Both the position numbers and the translations under genes were made by a program. Under the pieces are notes generated by a model, which saw only the letters and a program-made list of their open reading frames with translations, was not told where the DNA came from and did not search any database. 64,000 nt of DNA from Verrucomicrobia bacterium IMCC26134 (GTDB lineage Bacteria; Verrucomicrobiota; Verrucomicrobiia; Opitutales; Opitutaceae), in the NCBI GenBank assembly GCA_000972765.1, contig CP011265.1:620001-684000 (forward strand), in the 5' to 3' direction. Position 1 is the first letter of the stretch, and each line of letters starts with the position of its first letter. This document shows positions 1-10,400 of this stretch, in pieces.

Positions 1-419
1 AATCGGGCCAACTTGTCGGCCGGCTTTGCTAAAATAATTCTTTGATTAGTCGAACAAAAGAGAAGGACAAAAGTGCGTCGAAGCAGGCACTATCAACCAT
101 AATGCTCTTCGAACCTAAGACAGGGACCTGACCGTCGCAGACCACCCCTTTGTAATTCAGATCGAAAGAGCGTTTAAGAATAATTGGTAAAATGAGTTGA
201 CCTTTTAAAAGGTTGATCGCAGCTTAGCCGTGTTCCCGCATAGCGGGGACATTTTGGGGTAACCTAGAAAACAAATGGCCGGTCGCTTAGGGGTAGGCGA
301 CCGGCCAACTTATTTTATAAGGATTGAAGGGCACGTAAGCGGAATTTAACCCTCTTTAAAATTCTGAAGTATATCTGTTAGGTTTTTCTATTTCAGTAGC
401 TTAGGTGTCTTTTATACCT
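1..419. other. Non-coding, structured left edge
   Basis: I find no supportable gene here. Any gene entering from the left would end within the first 45 bases, since all three plus frames stop early. The stretch holds a short palindrome CCTTTTAAAAGG at 201-212 and a hairpin at 231-251 with 9-bp arms and one G-U pair, followed by ATTTT on the plus strand. A perfect 11-bp stem lies at 276-307. An untranslated RNA or the 3' end of a neighbouring transcript is possible, but I recognise no known RNA family. Confidence 0.4.
266..307 (-). terminator. Rho-independent terminator of the ctaA-ctaB operon
   Basis: A perfect 11-bp stem (TGGCCGGTCGC at 276-286 with GCGACCGGCCA at 297-307) has a 10-base loop. 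Read on the minus strand it is followed by TTTGTTTTC, a U-rich tract. It lies about 110 bases beyond the stop of the DUF420 gene and would end the ctaA-ctaB-DUF420 transcript. Confidence 0.6.
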
Positions 420-872
420 TCAATTCGAGGGCCACCATTGATAGAGGAAAAAGTAGACTAAAACGCCGGTCACACTGACGTAATACCAGATAGGAAACGT
501 GAATTTAGCCCAGCGTTTATGGTTAACGAAGTCCCCTTTGAAGGCGAAGGCAAAGGTTCTGGGCACGAGATAGGCGATGCTGATCGCAAGTAGTATGTGG
601 CTAATTAGCATTGTGTAATAGACCACTGCGATGGCACCGGTGCCGCCGAATTTTGTATGGACCGCTTCGCCCGGACCTAGGGTCGCGCCTTTGAGGTATT
701 TGTGGGTTAGATAACCAACAAGAAAAACGGCTGAGACAATCCCCGCCGTGAACATGCAAGCGCGATGAGCGTTTTTATTGCCTCGTTTGATAAAAACATA
801 ACCCGCTGAAATCAACACGGTAGCGAGGGCATTTAATGCGGCATTAATAGGAGGTATGTCAGATATGGTCAT
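420..872 (-). CDS. DUF420 membrane protein, cytochrome oxidase assembly (CtaM/YozB-like)
   Basis: A 150-residue polytopic membrane protein with about four hydrophobic segments (roughly residues 10-27, 42-60, 82-103 and 126-145) and a C-terminus ending QWWPSN. The segment LVGYLTHKYLKG and a later His in TMLISHILLA suit the DUF420 family. In Firmicutes, DUF420 protein CtaM/YozB is needed to assemble haem-copper oxidase. It is the last gene after ctaA and ctaB on the same strand (46-base gap to ctaB), so a role in oxidase maturation fits both family and context. The exact molecular function is not shown by the sequence. Confidence 0.75.
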   Translation of the reverse strand: MTISDIPPINAALNALATVLISAGYVFIKRGNKNAHRACMFTAGIVSAVFLVGYLTHKYLKGATLGPGEAVHTKFGGTGAIAVVYYTMLISHILLAISIAYLVPRTFAFAFKGDFVNHKRWAKFTFPIWYYVSVTGVLVYFFLYQWWPSN

Positions 873-918
873 GTGATATAAGCATTTGAGTTTACTTCAT
901 GTTTTCCGGAATGGCGTC

Positions 919-1836
919 TCAACCATTTAAAACAAGACGATCGATAACCAGCATTCCAAGCTGAAGAGGTAGCCAGCCTATGGAAGTCAAAAACAGTTTT
1001 CGAGCCTGCGTGTCGCGGGTGCTTGGGCGTGTAAAGGCAATGGCACGAAAGAGAAACCACAAGCCCAGCACGGTGGTGACGATTGCGTAGACAAGTCCTG
1101 TCATGCCGAGTGCATAGGGCAACAAGCACAGCACAACCAAGGCGACCGTATTTATCAGTGACCATCGTGCCACTTGCGCCCCATCAGGGTCTCTAACGGG
1201 GAGCATCGGGAAATTCACCGCCGCGTAATCGTGGCGGTAAGTCCATGCGACCGCCATGAAATGGGGTATCTGCCAGGTCAGAAGAATACCGAATAGAATC
1301 CAGCCCAGCGCCCCCACACGAATCACGCCACCTTCTCCCGCCGCCCAGCCGATGAGTGGTGGCAGAGCTCCTGCAACCGCGCCTAGCTCAGTGGACCAAC
1401 GGGAAACACGTTTAGCAGGCGTATAGAGAGCGAGGTAGCTTACGATGGTCGCCAACGCGAAGGCGGTAGCCAGTCCGTTCACTTTTGCGAACAGCAATCC
1501 GAGTCCTATTGCGCACAGGCCCCAGCCAAGGATAAAAGCGGAGCCTGGTGCGACCTTCCCGGTCGGAATTGGCCGGTCAGCGGTGCGTTCCATGCGCGCG
1601 TCCGTGTCACTTTCCATCCACTGGTTAACGGCTGCTACACCTCCTGCACAAGCGCAGGTGCCGGCGCAAAGATAGAAAAATTCGGCCGGATGCCATCCCG
1701 GTTTTACGGCGGCATAGCCGACGAGCGTAGTGACTACGGATAGGAAACTCAGCCGCGGTTTGGTGAGCTCCATGTAGTCGCCGAAGCGCGCTGGTGGGAG
1801 AGCCTCTTGCGTGCTCGGGGTTAATAAATCTTTCAT
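919..1836 (-). CDS. ctaB: Protoheme IX farnesyltransferase (heme O synthase)
   Basis: A 305-residue UbiA-type prenyltransferase that adds a farnesyl group to haem B to give haem O in the cytoplasmic membrane. The first Asp-rich motif is visible as NQWMESDTDARMERTADRP, and the second region carries YRHDYAAVNFPMLPVRD, the CtaB/CyoE signature. Several hydrophobic segments span the rest. Length is normal for the family. Its start overlaps the end of ctaA by 4 bases (ATGA), so the two haem A pathway genes are probably translationally coupled. Confidence 0.95.
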   Translation of the reverse strand: MKDLLTPSTQEALPPARFGDYMELTKPRLSFLSVVTTLVGYAAVKPGWHPAEFFYLCAGTCACAGGVAAVNQWMESDTDARMERTADRPIPTGKVAPGSAFILGWGLCAIGLGLLFAKVNGLATAFALATIVSYLALYTPAKRVSRWSTELGAVAGALPPLIGWAAGEGGVIRVGALGWILFGILLTWQIPHFMAVAWTYRHDYAAVNFPMLPVRDPDGAQVARWSLINTVALVVLCLLPYALGMTGLVYAIVTTVLGLWFLFRAIAFTRPSTRDTQARKLFLTSIGWLPLQLGMLVIDRLVLNG

Positions 1837-2846
1837 TTCGTGGTTTCTCCGCCGGCCAATGCATCACGGTGAATCCACCACGTCAGGGCGAACGTAAGGG
1901 CGAGCAGACAAGCCCCGACGATCACATGTGCGGTGGTGTAGTAAGGATCACGCCCGCTCCATACCGAGCCGATACCGAGAGAGACCTGCAGCACCAGCAA
2001 TCCGAGGAGTATACCTGCGCTTTGCTTATAGCCGCGAGTCGCGGCCGGTGAGCGCCAGACTGAGATAATCAAACAAGGGAGAATGCATGATAAAACCATT
2101 GCCATGAAACGATGGGTGAAATGGATGCCAACGCGAAAATCCCAGGTCGAAGGCACCAGTCCTCCCTCGGGGGTAAGCGGGAAAGTCGGGATTGCCAGGC
2201 CGGCTTGGTTGTGGCGCATCACAGCTGCGACCACCAGTTGCACCCATACGAGGGCGGTGGCGGCGAGGGACAGTCTGCGGAGGCCTGTGGAGAAGACACT
2301 CGAGCTTTCTCCTCCGTCAGTTTGTGACGTTTCAGGGACGGTGATCCAGCGTCGCGAAACACTCACGGTGATGGCGAAGAGCACGCACACAAACATCTGC
2401 GCCAGCACTCCGTGCGGGATGCGCAGCATTTGGCCGAGCGACATCTCGAATCCTGGCACTTCTATCGAGTCGAGCAGCACTCGCTTTCCACCTAAAATGC
2501 CCTGGATGATGACGATTAAGAGCGCGGTCCAACCAAGGTTGCGCAGCCAGCGACGGGATTCTGTTTTCCAGAGTGAAAATGCGAGCACGATGGATATCAT
2601 TCCCATGACCGAGCCGAACAACCGATGTGAGTGCTCGGCAAACATCGCGATATTGGTCAGCCAGCCCTCTGGGTTAAGCGATCCATTGGAGAGGGGCCAG
2701 TCAGGGAACGCCATGCCCGCGCCGATACTGGTGGTGAAAGCACCCAGCGTCACCACGCCAAATACCCAGACCGAGCCAAGCAGCGAAAACCAAGCTAGCG
2801 CAGGCCGGTATGCCGAGGTGCGGGTGGTGTATGAGTTCGATGCCAT
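1833..2846 (-). CDS. ctaA: Heme A synthase, COX15/CtaA family
   Basis: A 337-residue, roughly eight-helix membrane protein that oxidises the haem O methyl group to formyl to make haem A. Haem-ligand histidines appear in AEHSHRLFGSVMG, RIPHGVLAQM, HFTHRFMAM and TTAHVIVGA, in the paired arrangement typical of this family. It is the first gene of the minus-strand ctaA-ctaB-DUF420 operon and lies only 45 bases from the divergent SCO-like gene, so haem and copper maturation genes share one promoter region. Presence of haem A synthesis implies an aa3- or caa3-type oxidase encoded elsewhere. Confidence 0.93.
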   Translation of the reverse strand: MASNSYTTRTSAYRPALAWFSLLGSVWVFGVVTLGAFTTSIGAGMAFPDWPLSNGSLNPEGWLTNIAMFAEHSHRLFGSVMGMISIVLAFSLWKTESRRWLRNLGWTALLIVIIQGILGGKRVLLDSIEVPGFEMSLGQMLRIPHGVLAQMFVCVLFAITVSVSRRWITVPETSQTDGGESSSVFSTGLRRLSLAATALVWVQLVVAAVMRHNQAGLAIPTFPLTPEGGLVPSTWDFRVGIHFTHRFMAMVLSCILPCLIISVWRSPAATRGYKQSAGILLGLLVLQVSLGIGSVWSGRDPYYTTAHVIVGACLLALTFALTWWIHRDALAGGETTK

Positions 2847-2891
2847 GATTGGTGGGAAAGGCGCACTGAAGGGAAGAACCTGAAGGTCGCA

Positions 2892-3851
2892 ATGCCTTTG
2901 ACAAATGTTTCTCCACGGCGGAACGGTGAGGGTATGTTCAAAATGCTAGGATTTACCCTTGTTTTGGTCGCCACGCTGGCGCTTGCCGGCGGTCTTGGTG
3001 CGTGTAAGCGAGCGGACCAAGGAAACATGACGGTTGATGTCGCCGGTGAGCAGGATTTGAAACGTCATCCGATCACCGGTCGGGTCGTGGCGGTGCTCAA
3101 GGAGCGTGGCGCGCTGCTCGTGGATCATGATGAGATCCCCGGTTTCATGTCGCGAATGACGATGGAGTTTTTTGTCAACTCCGGAGACTTGGCGCTTGCG
3201 AAAGAAGGCGCGAAGCTACGCGCCGTATTGATCGAGGAAGAAGGCGGTCGCTTTAGCTTGGAAAAAGTTTGGTTCGAGGACCCCGCCGCTCAGGCCATGG
3301 TGGCAGCGGCGGCGGGCTCGCTGCGGCAGGACACGTCGATCAGGGGGCGCGGCGCCTACCGAGAGATTGGTGAAAACTTGCCGGATTTCGCGCTCTACAA
3401 CCAGGATGGGGCGGTCGTGTCGGTGGCGAAGTTTCGCGGTAAACAGATCATGCTAAATTTCATTTTCTCACGCTGCCCAGTGGCGACGATGTGCCCGGCT
3501 TCGACCCTCAAAATGATGGCCGTCCAGACTTCGGCCAAAGCAGCCGGAGTCACGAATCTGGAGCTGGTTTCAATCACGCTCGATCCTGAGTATGACACCC
3601 CGGGAATCCTCAAAACCTACGCAGTGTCCCGTGGAATCGATACGATTAACTTTTCCTTTCTCACCGGACCGGAGCGAGCCATCAAGGACCTGCTGACCCA
3701 GTTTGGCGTGCTGACTGAGGCGACACGGGACGAGTCCATTTTGAAGCACACGCTGGCGACGCTTTTGATTAACGAGCAGGGTCGTATCGTCTGGCGGGCG
3801 GACGGCTCCGCGTGGTTGACCGATGAGTTTGTGGAGAAGATGAAGCGCTAA
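2892..3851 (+). CDS. SCO1/SenC-family copper protein with N-terminal CusF-like domain
   Basis: A 319-residue exported protein. The signal segment reads LGFTLVLVATLALAGGLGAC and looks like a lipoprotein signal with Cys as the modified residue. Residues about 55-125 (HPITGRVVAVL, then GFMSRMTMEFFV with Met and Phe) resemble the CusF-like copper-binding fold. Residues about 155-315 are a thioredoxin-like SCO domain with a Cys pair in SRCPVATMCP and the downstream His in LKHTLATLLIN. SCO proteins deliver copper to the CuA site of cytochrome oxidase. The Cys spacing is CX5C rather than classical CX3C, a variant I have seen in SCO relatives of this phylum. GAAGG sits 5 bases before this ATG; an inner ATG at 2934 is an alternative start. 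Confidence 0.85.
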   Translation: MPLTNVSPRRNGEGMFKMLGFTLVLVATLALAGGLGACKRADQGNMTVDVAGEQDLKRHPITGRVVAVLKERGALLVDHDEIPGFMSRMTMEFFVNSGDLALAKEGAKLRAVLIEEEGGRFSLEKVWFEDPAAQAMVAAAAGSLRQDTSIRGRGAYREIGENLPDFALYNQDGAVVSVAKFRGKQIMLNFIFSRCPVATMCPASTLKMMAVQTSAKAAGVTNLELVSITLDPEYDTPGILKTYAVSRGIDTINFSFLTGPERAIKDLLTQFGVLTEATRDESILKHTLATLLINEQGRIVWRADGSAWLTDEFVEKMKR

Positions 3852-3855
3852 ACCG

Positions 3856-4782
3856 ATGGGCGCCAAACCAGAACGGGATGACCACGCGCAGGTGAACTGG
3901 CGTTATGCGGGCTGGCTCACGTCGGCGGCTGTGTCGGCTTACGTTTTATTCCGTCTTCTTCCCACAGGAACCAATCTACACCACATGGATTTTCGAGTGG
4001 AGGGGAAAGGCGCGCTGGAGATGTGCGATCCCTCGCGGCCTCAGTTCATCCCCGTGGTGGCGGCGCGTTCCCCCGTGACGATGCTTCTGAATCGGGCGGC
4101 AGGGAAGAACGAGTGGCTGCTCACTCTCGCCACCGTCGGCGGTAAACCCGTCGGGCCGGAAGATCTGCTGACTGTGCATACCCAAAAACTGCACCTGTTG
4201 GTGGTGGATGAAACCTTGGAGGATTATCAACATCTGCACCCGGAGCCGGGCGCTCGTCCGGGCGAGTGGCGATTCATGCACGTGCCGAAACTCGGAGGTG
4301 TATATCGGGTATTCGCAGATTTCACGCCGGCGGCAACCGGCCGCGGCTTGTATGCCTTTGCCGACTACGGGGAACCGGTTGCGGATTTGAGCCAACCCTA
4401 CTCGGGAGGCACCGTGGAAACATGGTCGGCTATCGCAGGAAAGTGGGTTTTCACGATCACGCCGGGGGCGACGGAGGGCATTCGAGCCGGTCAGGCTACC
4501 ACATTACGCTTCAAGGTGCGGGCATCGCCAGCGGGCGGTTTGGTGCCGCTCGAGCTGGTGATGGACGCTTATGCGCACTTGGTGGCCTTTGACTTGAAGC
4601 GGACGGGGTTCGCGCATCTTCATCCCCGTGCGGACGAGCAGGCTAAGCGACCGGACACCAGCCTGCCCGAGTTGAATTTCGACCTGATGATCCCCCAGCC
4701 CGGGCAGTATGTCATCTGGGCGCAGGTGAGGCTCGCGGGCGAGATGGTGTTCGCGCCCTTCCGGTTTGAGGTGAAGCCGTGA
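3856..4782 (+). CDS. Membrane-anchored His-motif protein of the copper/oxidase operon, unknown function
   Basis: A 308-residue protein with one N-terminal membrane segment (about residues 14-31) and a largely beta-type periplasmic region. Two repeated His motifs, YQHLHPEP and FAHLHPR, each follow a segment of similar layout (LHLLVVDETL and LVAFDLKR), which suggests two related domains. Other possible metal ligands are HHMDF and EMCDP near the N-terminus. I do not recognise a named family, though HLHP motifs occur in periplasmic proteins next to copper genes. It lies 4 bases after the SCO-like gene and overlaps the copper ATPase by 4 bases, so a role in copper handling is a fair inference. Confidence 0.6.
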   Translation: MGAKPERDDHAQVNWRYAGWLTSAAVSAYVLFRLLPTGTNLHHMDFRVEGKGALEMCDPSRPQFIPVVAARSPVTMLLNRAAGKNEWLLTLATVGGKPVGPEDLLTVHTQKLHLLVVDETLEDYQHLHPEPGARPGEWRFMHVPKLGGVYRVFADFTPAATGRGLYAFADYGEPVADLSQPYSGGTVETWSAIAGKWVFTITPGATEGIRAGQATTLRFKVRASPAGGLVPLELVMDAYAHLVAFDLKRTGFAHLHPRADEQAKRPDTSLPELNFDLMIPQPGQYVIWAQVRLAGEMVFAPFRFEVKP

Positions 4783-6725
4783 GCGTTTCGGATTCAACGC
4801 GGATCGCTTCGACGAGCGAACCGGGGTTGCAGGTCGATCAAAAGTTGCTGGACGGGGCTTGGCTGCGGATCGGCATCGGCGGGGCGGTGGCGGCGCAGGC
4901 GATGGTGTTCAGCCTCGCGGTGAATCTGACTCCGGCGCAGGGTGTGGCCTATTGGCTGGTGCATGGCGGCCTGGCGGCGAGCGCGTTCGCGGTGCTGATT
5001 TTTCTCGGGCGAGATCTTGTTGGGCAGGCTTGGGCGGCGGTGCGCGAACGACGGGTGACGATCGACTTGTTGTTTTTAGTTACGCTGGCCGGGGCGCTGG
5101 CGGGCTCGCTGGTGAGCACGCTGACGGGGACGGGTTCGATTTATTACGAGGTGGTCGCCGTTTTGGTGGTGGTGCACACACTGGGGAAAATGCTCGGCGC
5201 GCGCAGCCGGGTGTCGGCCTTGCGGGCGGTGGCGGAGACGGCGGAACGCTATGACCGGGCTCTTGTTCTGGCCGCCGACGGGCGTTTGGAGTCGAAGGAG
5301 GTGGCGACTTTGTCTGGCGGTGAAAAAGTGGTGGTGCCGCCCGGTGGCGTGATTTGTGTGGATGGCGAGATTTTAGAGGGAAATTCATACGTCGAGGAAG
5401 CCGCGATGACCGGCGAGTGGAGGCCGGTGGCACGTGGACCGGGCGAGTGCGTGTGGGCAGGCACGCAGGCCTTGGACGGTCGTCTGGTAATCGCGGTGCG
5501 CGCGGGCGGCGGTGGGCGGCGATTGGATGCCGTGCTGGCGGCGGTGAAGGCGGCGCGACTGGCCCCTTCCCGTCTTCAGGAGCAGGCGGACCGGCTGATC
5601 CGGTGGTTTTTACCGGTGGTCGTCGGCGTGAGTGTGCTGACCTTTTCGGGGTGGTGCGGTGCGGGGACGTGGGAGCGGGCTTTGTTCAATTCCATGGCGG
5701 TGCTGCTGGTGGCGTGTCCCTGCGCGATGGGCTTGGCGACGCCCGTAGCGGTCTGGGGCGGGCTGGCACACCTGGCCCGGTTCGGCATGGTAGCCCGCAG
5801 CGGGGATTTTTTGGATACGCTGGCACGGGTGGACACGGTGTGTTTCGACAAAACCGGAACTTTGTCCGACGCGGCGCTGGTTGTAGAGGCTTGGGAATTT
5901 GAAGCGGACTGGCAAAGCGAGGATCGGCGGGCTTGGTTAAGGTCAGCGGTAGCCGCGGCGGAGTGTGGGTTGGCGCATCCGGTGGCCCGAGCGTTGTCGG
6001 CGGAAGGAGCGAAGGGGCTTTTGCCAAGTCTTGAAACGCGGGTGACCGCAGGGAGAGGGGTGGAGGCGAGGTGGGTCGAGCAGGGGATTGGGCATGTGTT
6101 GCGAGTAGGCGAGCCAGACTGGGTGCTTGCCGGATCGTTGTGTCCGGCTGGAGCTGGGAAAAAAATATTCGTCTCGGTGGACGGAAACTATGCGGCGAAA
6201 GTAACGCTGGGCGAACGCTGGCGTATCGGGGTCGTCGAAACATTTAAGCAGCTTCGTTCCATGGGAATCGAGGTGGAGGTGCTCACCGGCGATGCGCATC
6301 CGCCCGAGGGGCTGGGCGTGCCGGTGCGCGGGGGCCTGTCGCCTGCGCAAAAGCAGGCGAGGGTGGAGGCGCTGGGGAGGGAGGGACGAACGGTTTTGTT
6401 CGTCGGCGACGGGCTGAACGACGCGGCGGCGATGGGTGCGGCGGCGGCGGCGCTGGCGGTGCGAAGCGGCAGTGAACTAGCTAGGTCGGCGGCGATGGCA
6501 ACGTGTGCGGGGGATGATCTCAGGATGTTGCCCGAGGCGTTCGCGGTCGCGCGCGGGGTGGTGTCCGGGGTGCGGGGAAATCTGCGTTTCGCAGCGGGCT
6601 ATAATCTGGCGGGCATGGCGCTGGCGGCGACGGGCTGGCTGCATCCGGTGGCCGCGGCGCTGCTCATGGTGGGCTCAAGCACGGCAGTGGCGGTGCGGGC
6701 TCTGCGCAGCGTGTCGACGAAGTAA
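4779..6725 (+). CDS. copA: Copper-translocating P1B-type ATPase without N-terminal metal-binding domain
   Basis: A 648-residue heavy-metal P-type ATPase. Key motifs are the actuator TGE in AAMTGEWRPV, the transmembrane metal site CPC at about residue 313, the phosphorylation site DKTGTLS (Asp about 357), the P1B marker HP in CGLAHPVARAL, and GDGLNDAAAM (about 544). No CxxC HMA domain precedes the first helix. CopA exports Cu(I); the related CcoI/FixI group supplies copper for oxidase assembly, which fits this operon better. It starts with GTG, overlapping the previous stop as GTGA. Metal specificity is inferred from the CPC motif and neighbours. Confidence 0.9.
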   Translation: MSVSDSTRIASTSEPGLQVDQKLLDGAWLRIGIGGAVAAQAMVFSLAVNLTPAQGVAYWLVHGGLAASAFAVLIFLGRDLVGQAWAAVRERRVTIDLLFLVTLAGALAGSLVSTLTGTGSIYYEVVAVLVVVHTLGKMLGARSRVSALRAVAETAERYDRALVLAADGRLESKEVATLSGGEKVVVPPGGVICVDGEILEGNSYVEEAAMTGEWRPVARGPGECVWAGTQALDGRLVIAVRAGGGGRRLDAVLAAVKAARLAPSRLQEQADRLIRWFLPVVVGVSVLTFSGWCGAGTWERALFNSMAVLLVACPCAMGLATPVAVWGGLAHLARFGMVARSGDFLDTLARVDTVCFDKTGTLSDAALVVEAWEFEADWQSEDRRAWLRSAVAAAECGLAHPVARALSAEGAKGLLPSLETRVTAGRGVEARWVEQGIGHVLRVGEPDWVLAGSLCPAGAGKKIFVSVDGNYAAKVTLGERWRIGVVETFKQLRSMGIEVEVLTGDAHPPEGLGVPVRGGLSPAQKQARVEALGREGRTVLFVGDGLNDAAAMGAAAAALAVRSGSELARSAAMATCAGDDLRMLPEAFAVARGVVSGVRGNLRFAAGYNLAGMALAATGWLHPVAAALLMVGSSTAVAVRALRSVSTK

Positions 6726-6777
6726 TAGGATTTGCTTAATCGAAATGCAGGGAGCTTTTCGCGGACAGACGAGTCGG

Positions 6778-7356
6778 CTAAATCGAATAGTCTGTGAGCA
6801 GGTTAGAAAGCATGCCTTCCACTGCACTTAACCGAGCCTTGCCGCCGGTCTTTTTGGCAGCGGAGGCTTGGGCACTACGTTGGCGGGCGTCGGTCGCGTA
6901 AGGCAGGGGAACTCCGTCGCGTTTCAGTTTACGAAGAGTCACCTCGACTACATCCGCGAGCGAGTAACGGTCCAGGATCCCGGCGATGGCGTTGCGGACA
7001 TCGAGCATTAACATACGCAGGCCGCAGTGAATCTCGTCGGGGCAGCTGCATTTCTCATATGCGGTCTGGCTGACGCAGCCGATGGGCGCAAGCGGTCCGT
7101 CGATCAGGCGCACGATGCTGCCGATAGTGATTTCACGAGCCGGTTTGGCGAGGGAGTAACCGCCGAACTTGCCGCGCTGGCTTTTGACGAAGCCGGCTCC
7201 TTTGAGCGTCTGCAATATCTGCTCCAGAAACTTGACCGGCATATGCTCTTTTTCGGCGAGCTCCGACACCTGGACCAAGTCGCGTTTTACTTCGGCGGCG
7301 AGTCCCAGTTCGATCAGCGCACGGAGTGCGTATTCGCCTTTCTTGGAGAGCTTCAT
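6778..7356 (-). CDS. Rrf2-family transcriptional regulator with Cys cluster
   Basis: A 192-residue Rrf2/IscR-type regulator. The winged-helix region opens with MKLSKKGEYALRALIEL, and the recognition part reads ISELAEKEHMPVKFLEQIL-like (here VSELAEKEHM). A cysteine cluster follows as CVSQTAYEKCSCPDEIHC (spacing CX8CX1CX5C), suited to an iron-sulfur cluster or thiol sensing as in IscR, NsrR or CymR. The C-terminal 40 residues are Lys/Ala-rich. It converges with the copper ATPase gene (52-base gap). Dyads upstream at 7377-7423 may be autoregulatory. The ligand cannot be assigned: iron-sulfur status, NO and sulfur are all possible. Confidence 0.85.
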   Translation of the reverse strand: MKLSKKGEYALRALIELGLAAEVKRDLVQVSELAEKEHMPVKFLEQILQTLKGAGFVKSQRGKFGGYSLAKPAREITIGSIVRLIDGPLAPIGCVSQTAYEKCSCPDEIHCGLRMLMLDVRNAIAGILDRYSLADVVEVTLRKLKRDGVPLPYATDARQRSAQASAAKKTGGKARLSAVEGMLSNLLTDYSI

Positions 7357-7376
7357 GTCTTTGGGTTAATAAGCAT

Positions 7377-7423
7377 ACTCCTTTACCGGAGTTTCAAGCA
7401 GCATGTCACGGAGTGTAATACTC
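7377..7423 (-). promoter_or_regulatory. Two short dyads upstream of the Rrf2 gene
   Basis: ACTCC at 7377-7381 pairs with GGAGT at 7388-7392, and GAGT at 7411-7414 pairs with ACTC at 7420-7423; CGGAGT recurs as a direct repeat. Rrf2 regulators usually bind such dyads near their own promoter. Operator function is inferred only. Confidence 0.3.
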
Positions 7424-7438
7424 TTTCGCCCAGCGGGA

Positions 7439-8221
7439 TCAACCGAGGGTTAGACGTAAGCCGTCATAGGCGAAGCGGACGTTTGGCGGTAGCAGGCGGG
7501 TTTCGTCGTCTTGGCTAACGGCGTGGGTGAGATGCGTCAGATAGGTAATCGGGGCGTCGATCTCAGTGGCGGCAACGAGGGCCTCGGCAATGTTCATGTG
7601 CGTCGGATGCTCGGCAGGACGCAGTCCGTCTAGCACCATGACGTCTGCCCCGCGAGCCAAGTCGAGGGCTTCGGCAGGCACCCGTTTGCAATCGGTGTAG
7701 TAGGCAAACTTACGTCCGCTGCTGCGTTCGGTGAAAACAAGTCCGAGGGTGTTCACTCCGCCATGGGGAAGGAGGGTCGAGGCGATGGTGCCTTGGGGAA
7801 ACTCAAGCAAGCCGGGCATGAGTTGCAGTTGGAAGGCGGCGTAGCCCTTGCTGATGGCACGTTCCAAAATAGCGTAGGGGTAGATCGAAAGGATACGCCC
7901 CAAGCCTTCGTCGGTCGAATAAACGGGTAACGCGACGCCTTCGCGCAGGTCGCAAAAACGGCGCAGGTCGTCCATTCCTACGATGTGGTCGGCGTGGCCA
8001 TGGGTGAGGATAAAGTGGTCGATCCGGGAAATTTTCTCCCGCACGCATTGGAGGCGGAACTCGGGAGCCGCATCCACCTGGATGTGCAGCCCGTCCATGA
8101 CAACGTGGATGGAGGCCCGCATGCGGCGATCACGCGGTTTGGTTGAGGTGCACACGGCGCAATCGCAAGCGATCATGGGAACGCCGTGGGATGTGCCGGT
8201 GCCGAGAAAGATAACCTCCAT
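7439..8221 (-). CDS. MBL-fold metallohydrolase, PhnP-like cyclic phosphodiesterase family
   Basis: A 260-residue metallo-beta-lactamase-fold protein. The start at 8221 (MEVIFLGTGTSHGVPMI) is chosen because the family begins exactly there; upstream codons in frame overlap the groEL terminator and are not protein-like. The metal motif HGHADH appears in DHFILTHGHADHIVGMDDL, with further ligands in DAAPEFRLQC, TDCKRVP and THLTHA. An N-terminal CDCAVC pair recalls the structural zinc site of PhnP. PhnP hydrolyses 5-phosphoribosyl 1,2-cyclic phosphate, but no phn genes are nearby, so the substrate stays open. GroEL lies upstream on the same strand, separated by a strong terminator. Confidence 0.85.
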   Translation of the reverse strand: MEVIFLGTGTSHGVPMIACDCAVCTSTKPRDRRMRASIHVVMDGLHIQVDAAPEFRLQCVREKISRIDHFILTHGHADHIVGMDDLRRFCDLREGVALPVYSTDEGLGRILSIYPYAILERAISKGYAAFQLQLMPGLLEFPQGTIASTLLPHGGVNTLGLVFTERSSGRKFAYYTDCKRVPAEALDLARGADVMVLDGLRPAEHPTHMNIAEALVAATEIDAPITYLTHLTHAVSQDDETRLLPPNVRFAYDGLRLTLG

Positions 8222-8288
8222 ACGCTTAGAAAACCTGTGCTTGCCACTGGTGCAAGCGGAGCGTGCCAGGAACGCCTGCAAACAGTGC

Positions 8289-8319
8289 AAAAAAACCGGC
8301 GCCCCGTGAGGAGCGCCGG
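8289..8319 (-). terminator. Rho-independent terminator of groEL
   Basis: On the minus strand a GC-rich stem (arms CCGGCGC and GCGCCGG, extended past one mismatch) is followed by seven Ts. It lies about 65 bases beyond the groEL stop and separates the chaperone transcript from the MBL-fold gene. Confidence 0.85.
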
Positions 8320-8381
8320 CTGATGGGTTTAGTTTAATCGGTTTGAACCGAGGCTGGTCCGAGGCGCGGAGGGCGCAGGAC

Positions 8382-10073
<1,692 letters not shown>

Positions 10074-10103
10074 TGGGTGCGCGGAGACTTGGGGCGCAGT
10101 GCT

Positions 10104-10400
10104 TTAGGCGACGACGCCGAGGATGTCGTCTTCGCGGACGAGGGTGAATTTCTCGCCGTCGAGCTTCACTTCGGTGCCGCCGTATTTGGAGATGAGGACC
10201 TTGTCGCCGACCTTGACCTCGAAGGGAACGGACTTGCCGTTCTCGTCCTTCTTTCCGGTGCCGAGGGCGATGACTTCGGCCTCCTGTGGCTTCTCCTTGG
10301 CGGAGTCGGGGATGATGATCCCGCCGCGGACTTGTTCTTTTTCTTCAATGTGCTTCACGAGCACGCGATCGCCGATGGGCTTGATTTTAACTTTAGCCAT
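10104..10400 (-). CDS. groS: Co-chaperonin GroES (10 kDa)
   Basis: A 98-residue GroES, the lid of the GroEL chamber. The N-terminus [19 protein letters not shown], the mobile-loop segment [20 protein letters not shown] and the C-terminal [10 protein letters not shown] are all typical, and length is normal. It sits between dnaK (113 bases upstream) and groEL (69 bases downstream) on the minus strand, giving the uncommon contiguous order dnaK-groES-groEL. Confidence 0.97.
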   Translation of the reverse strand: MAKVKIKPIGDRVLVKHIEEKEQVRGGIIIPDSAKEKPQEAEVIALGTGKKDENGKSVPFEVKVGDKVLISKYGGTEVKLDGEKFTLVREDDILGVVA

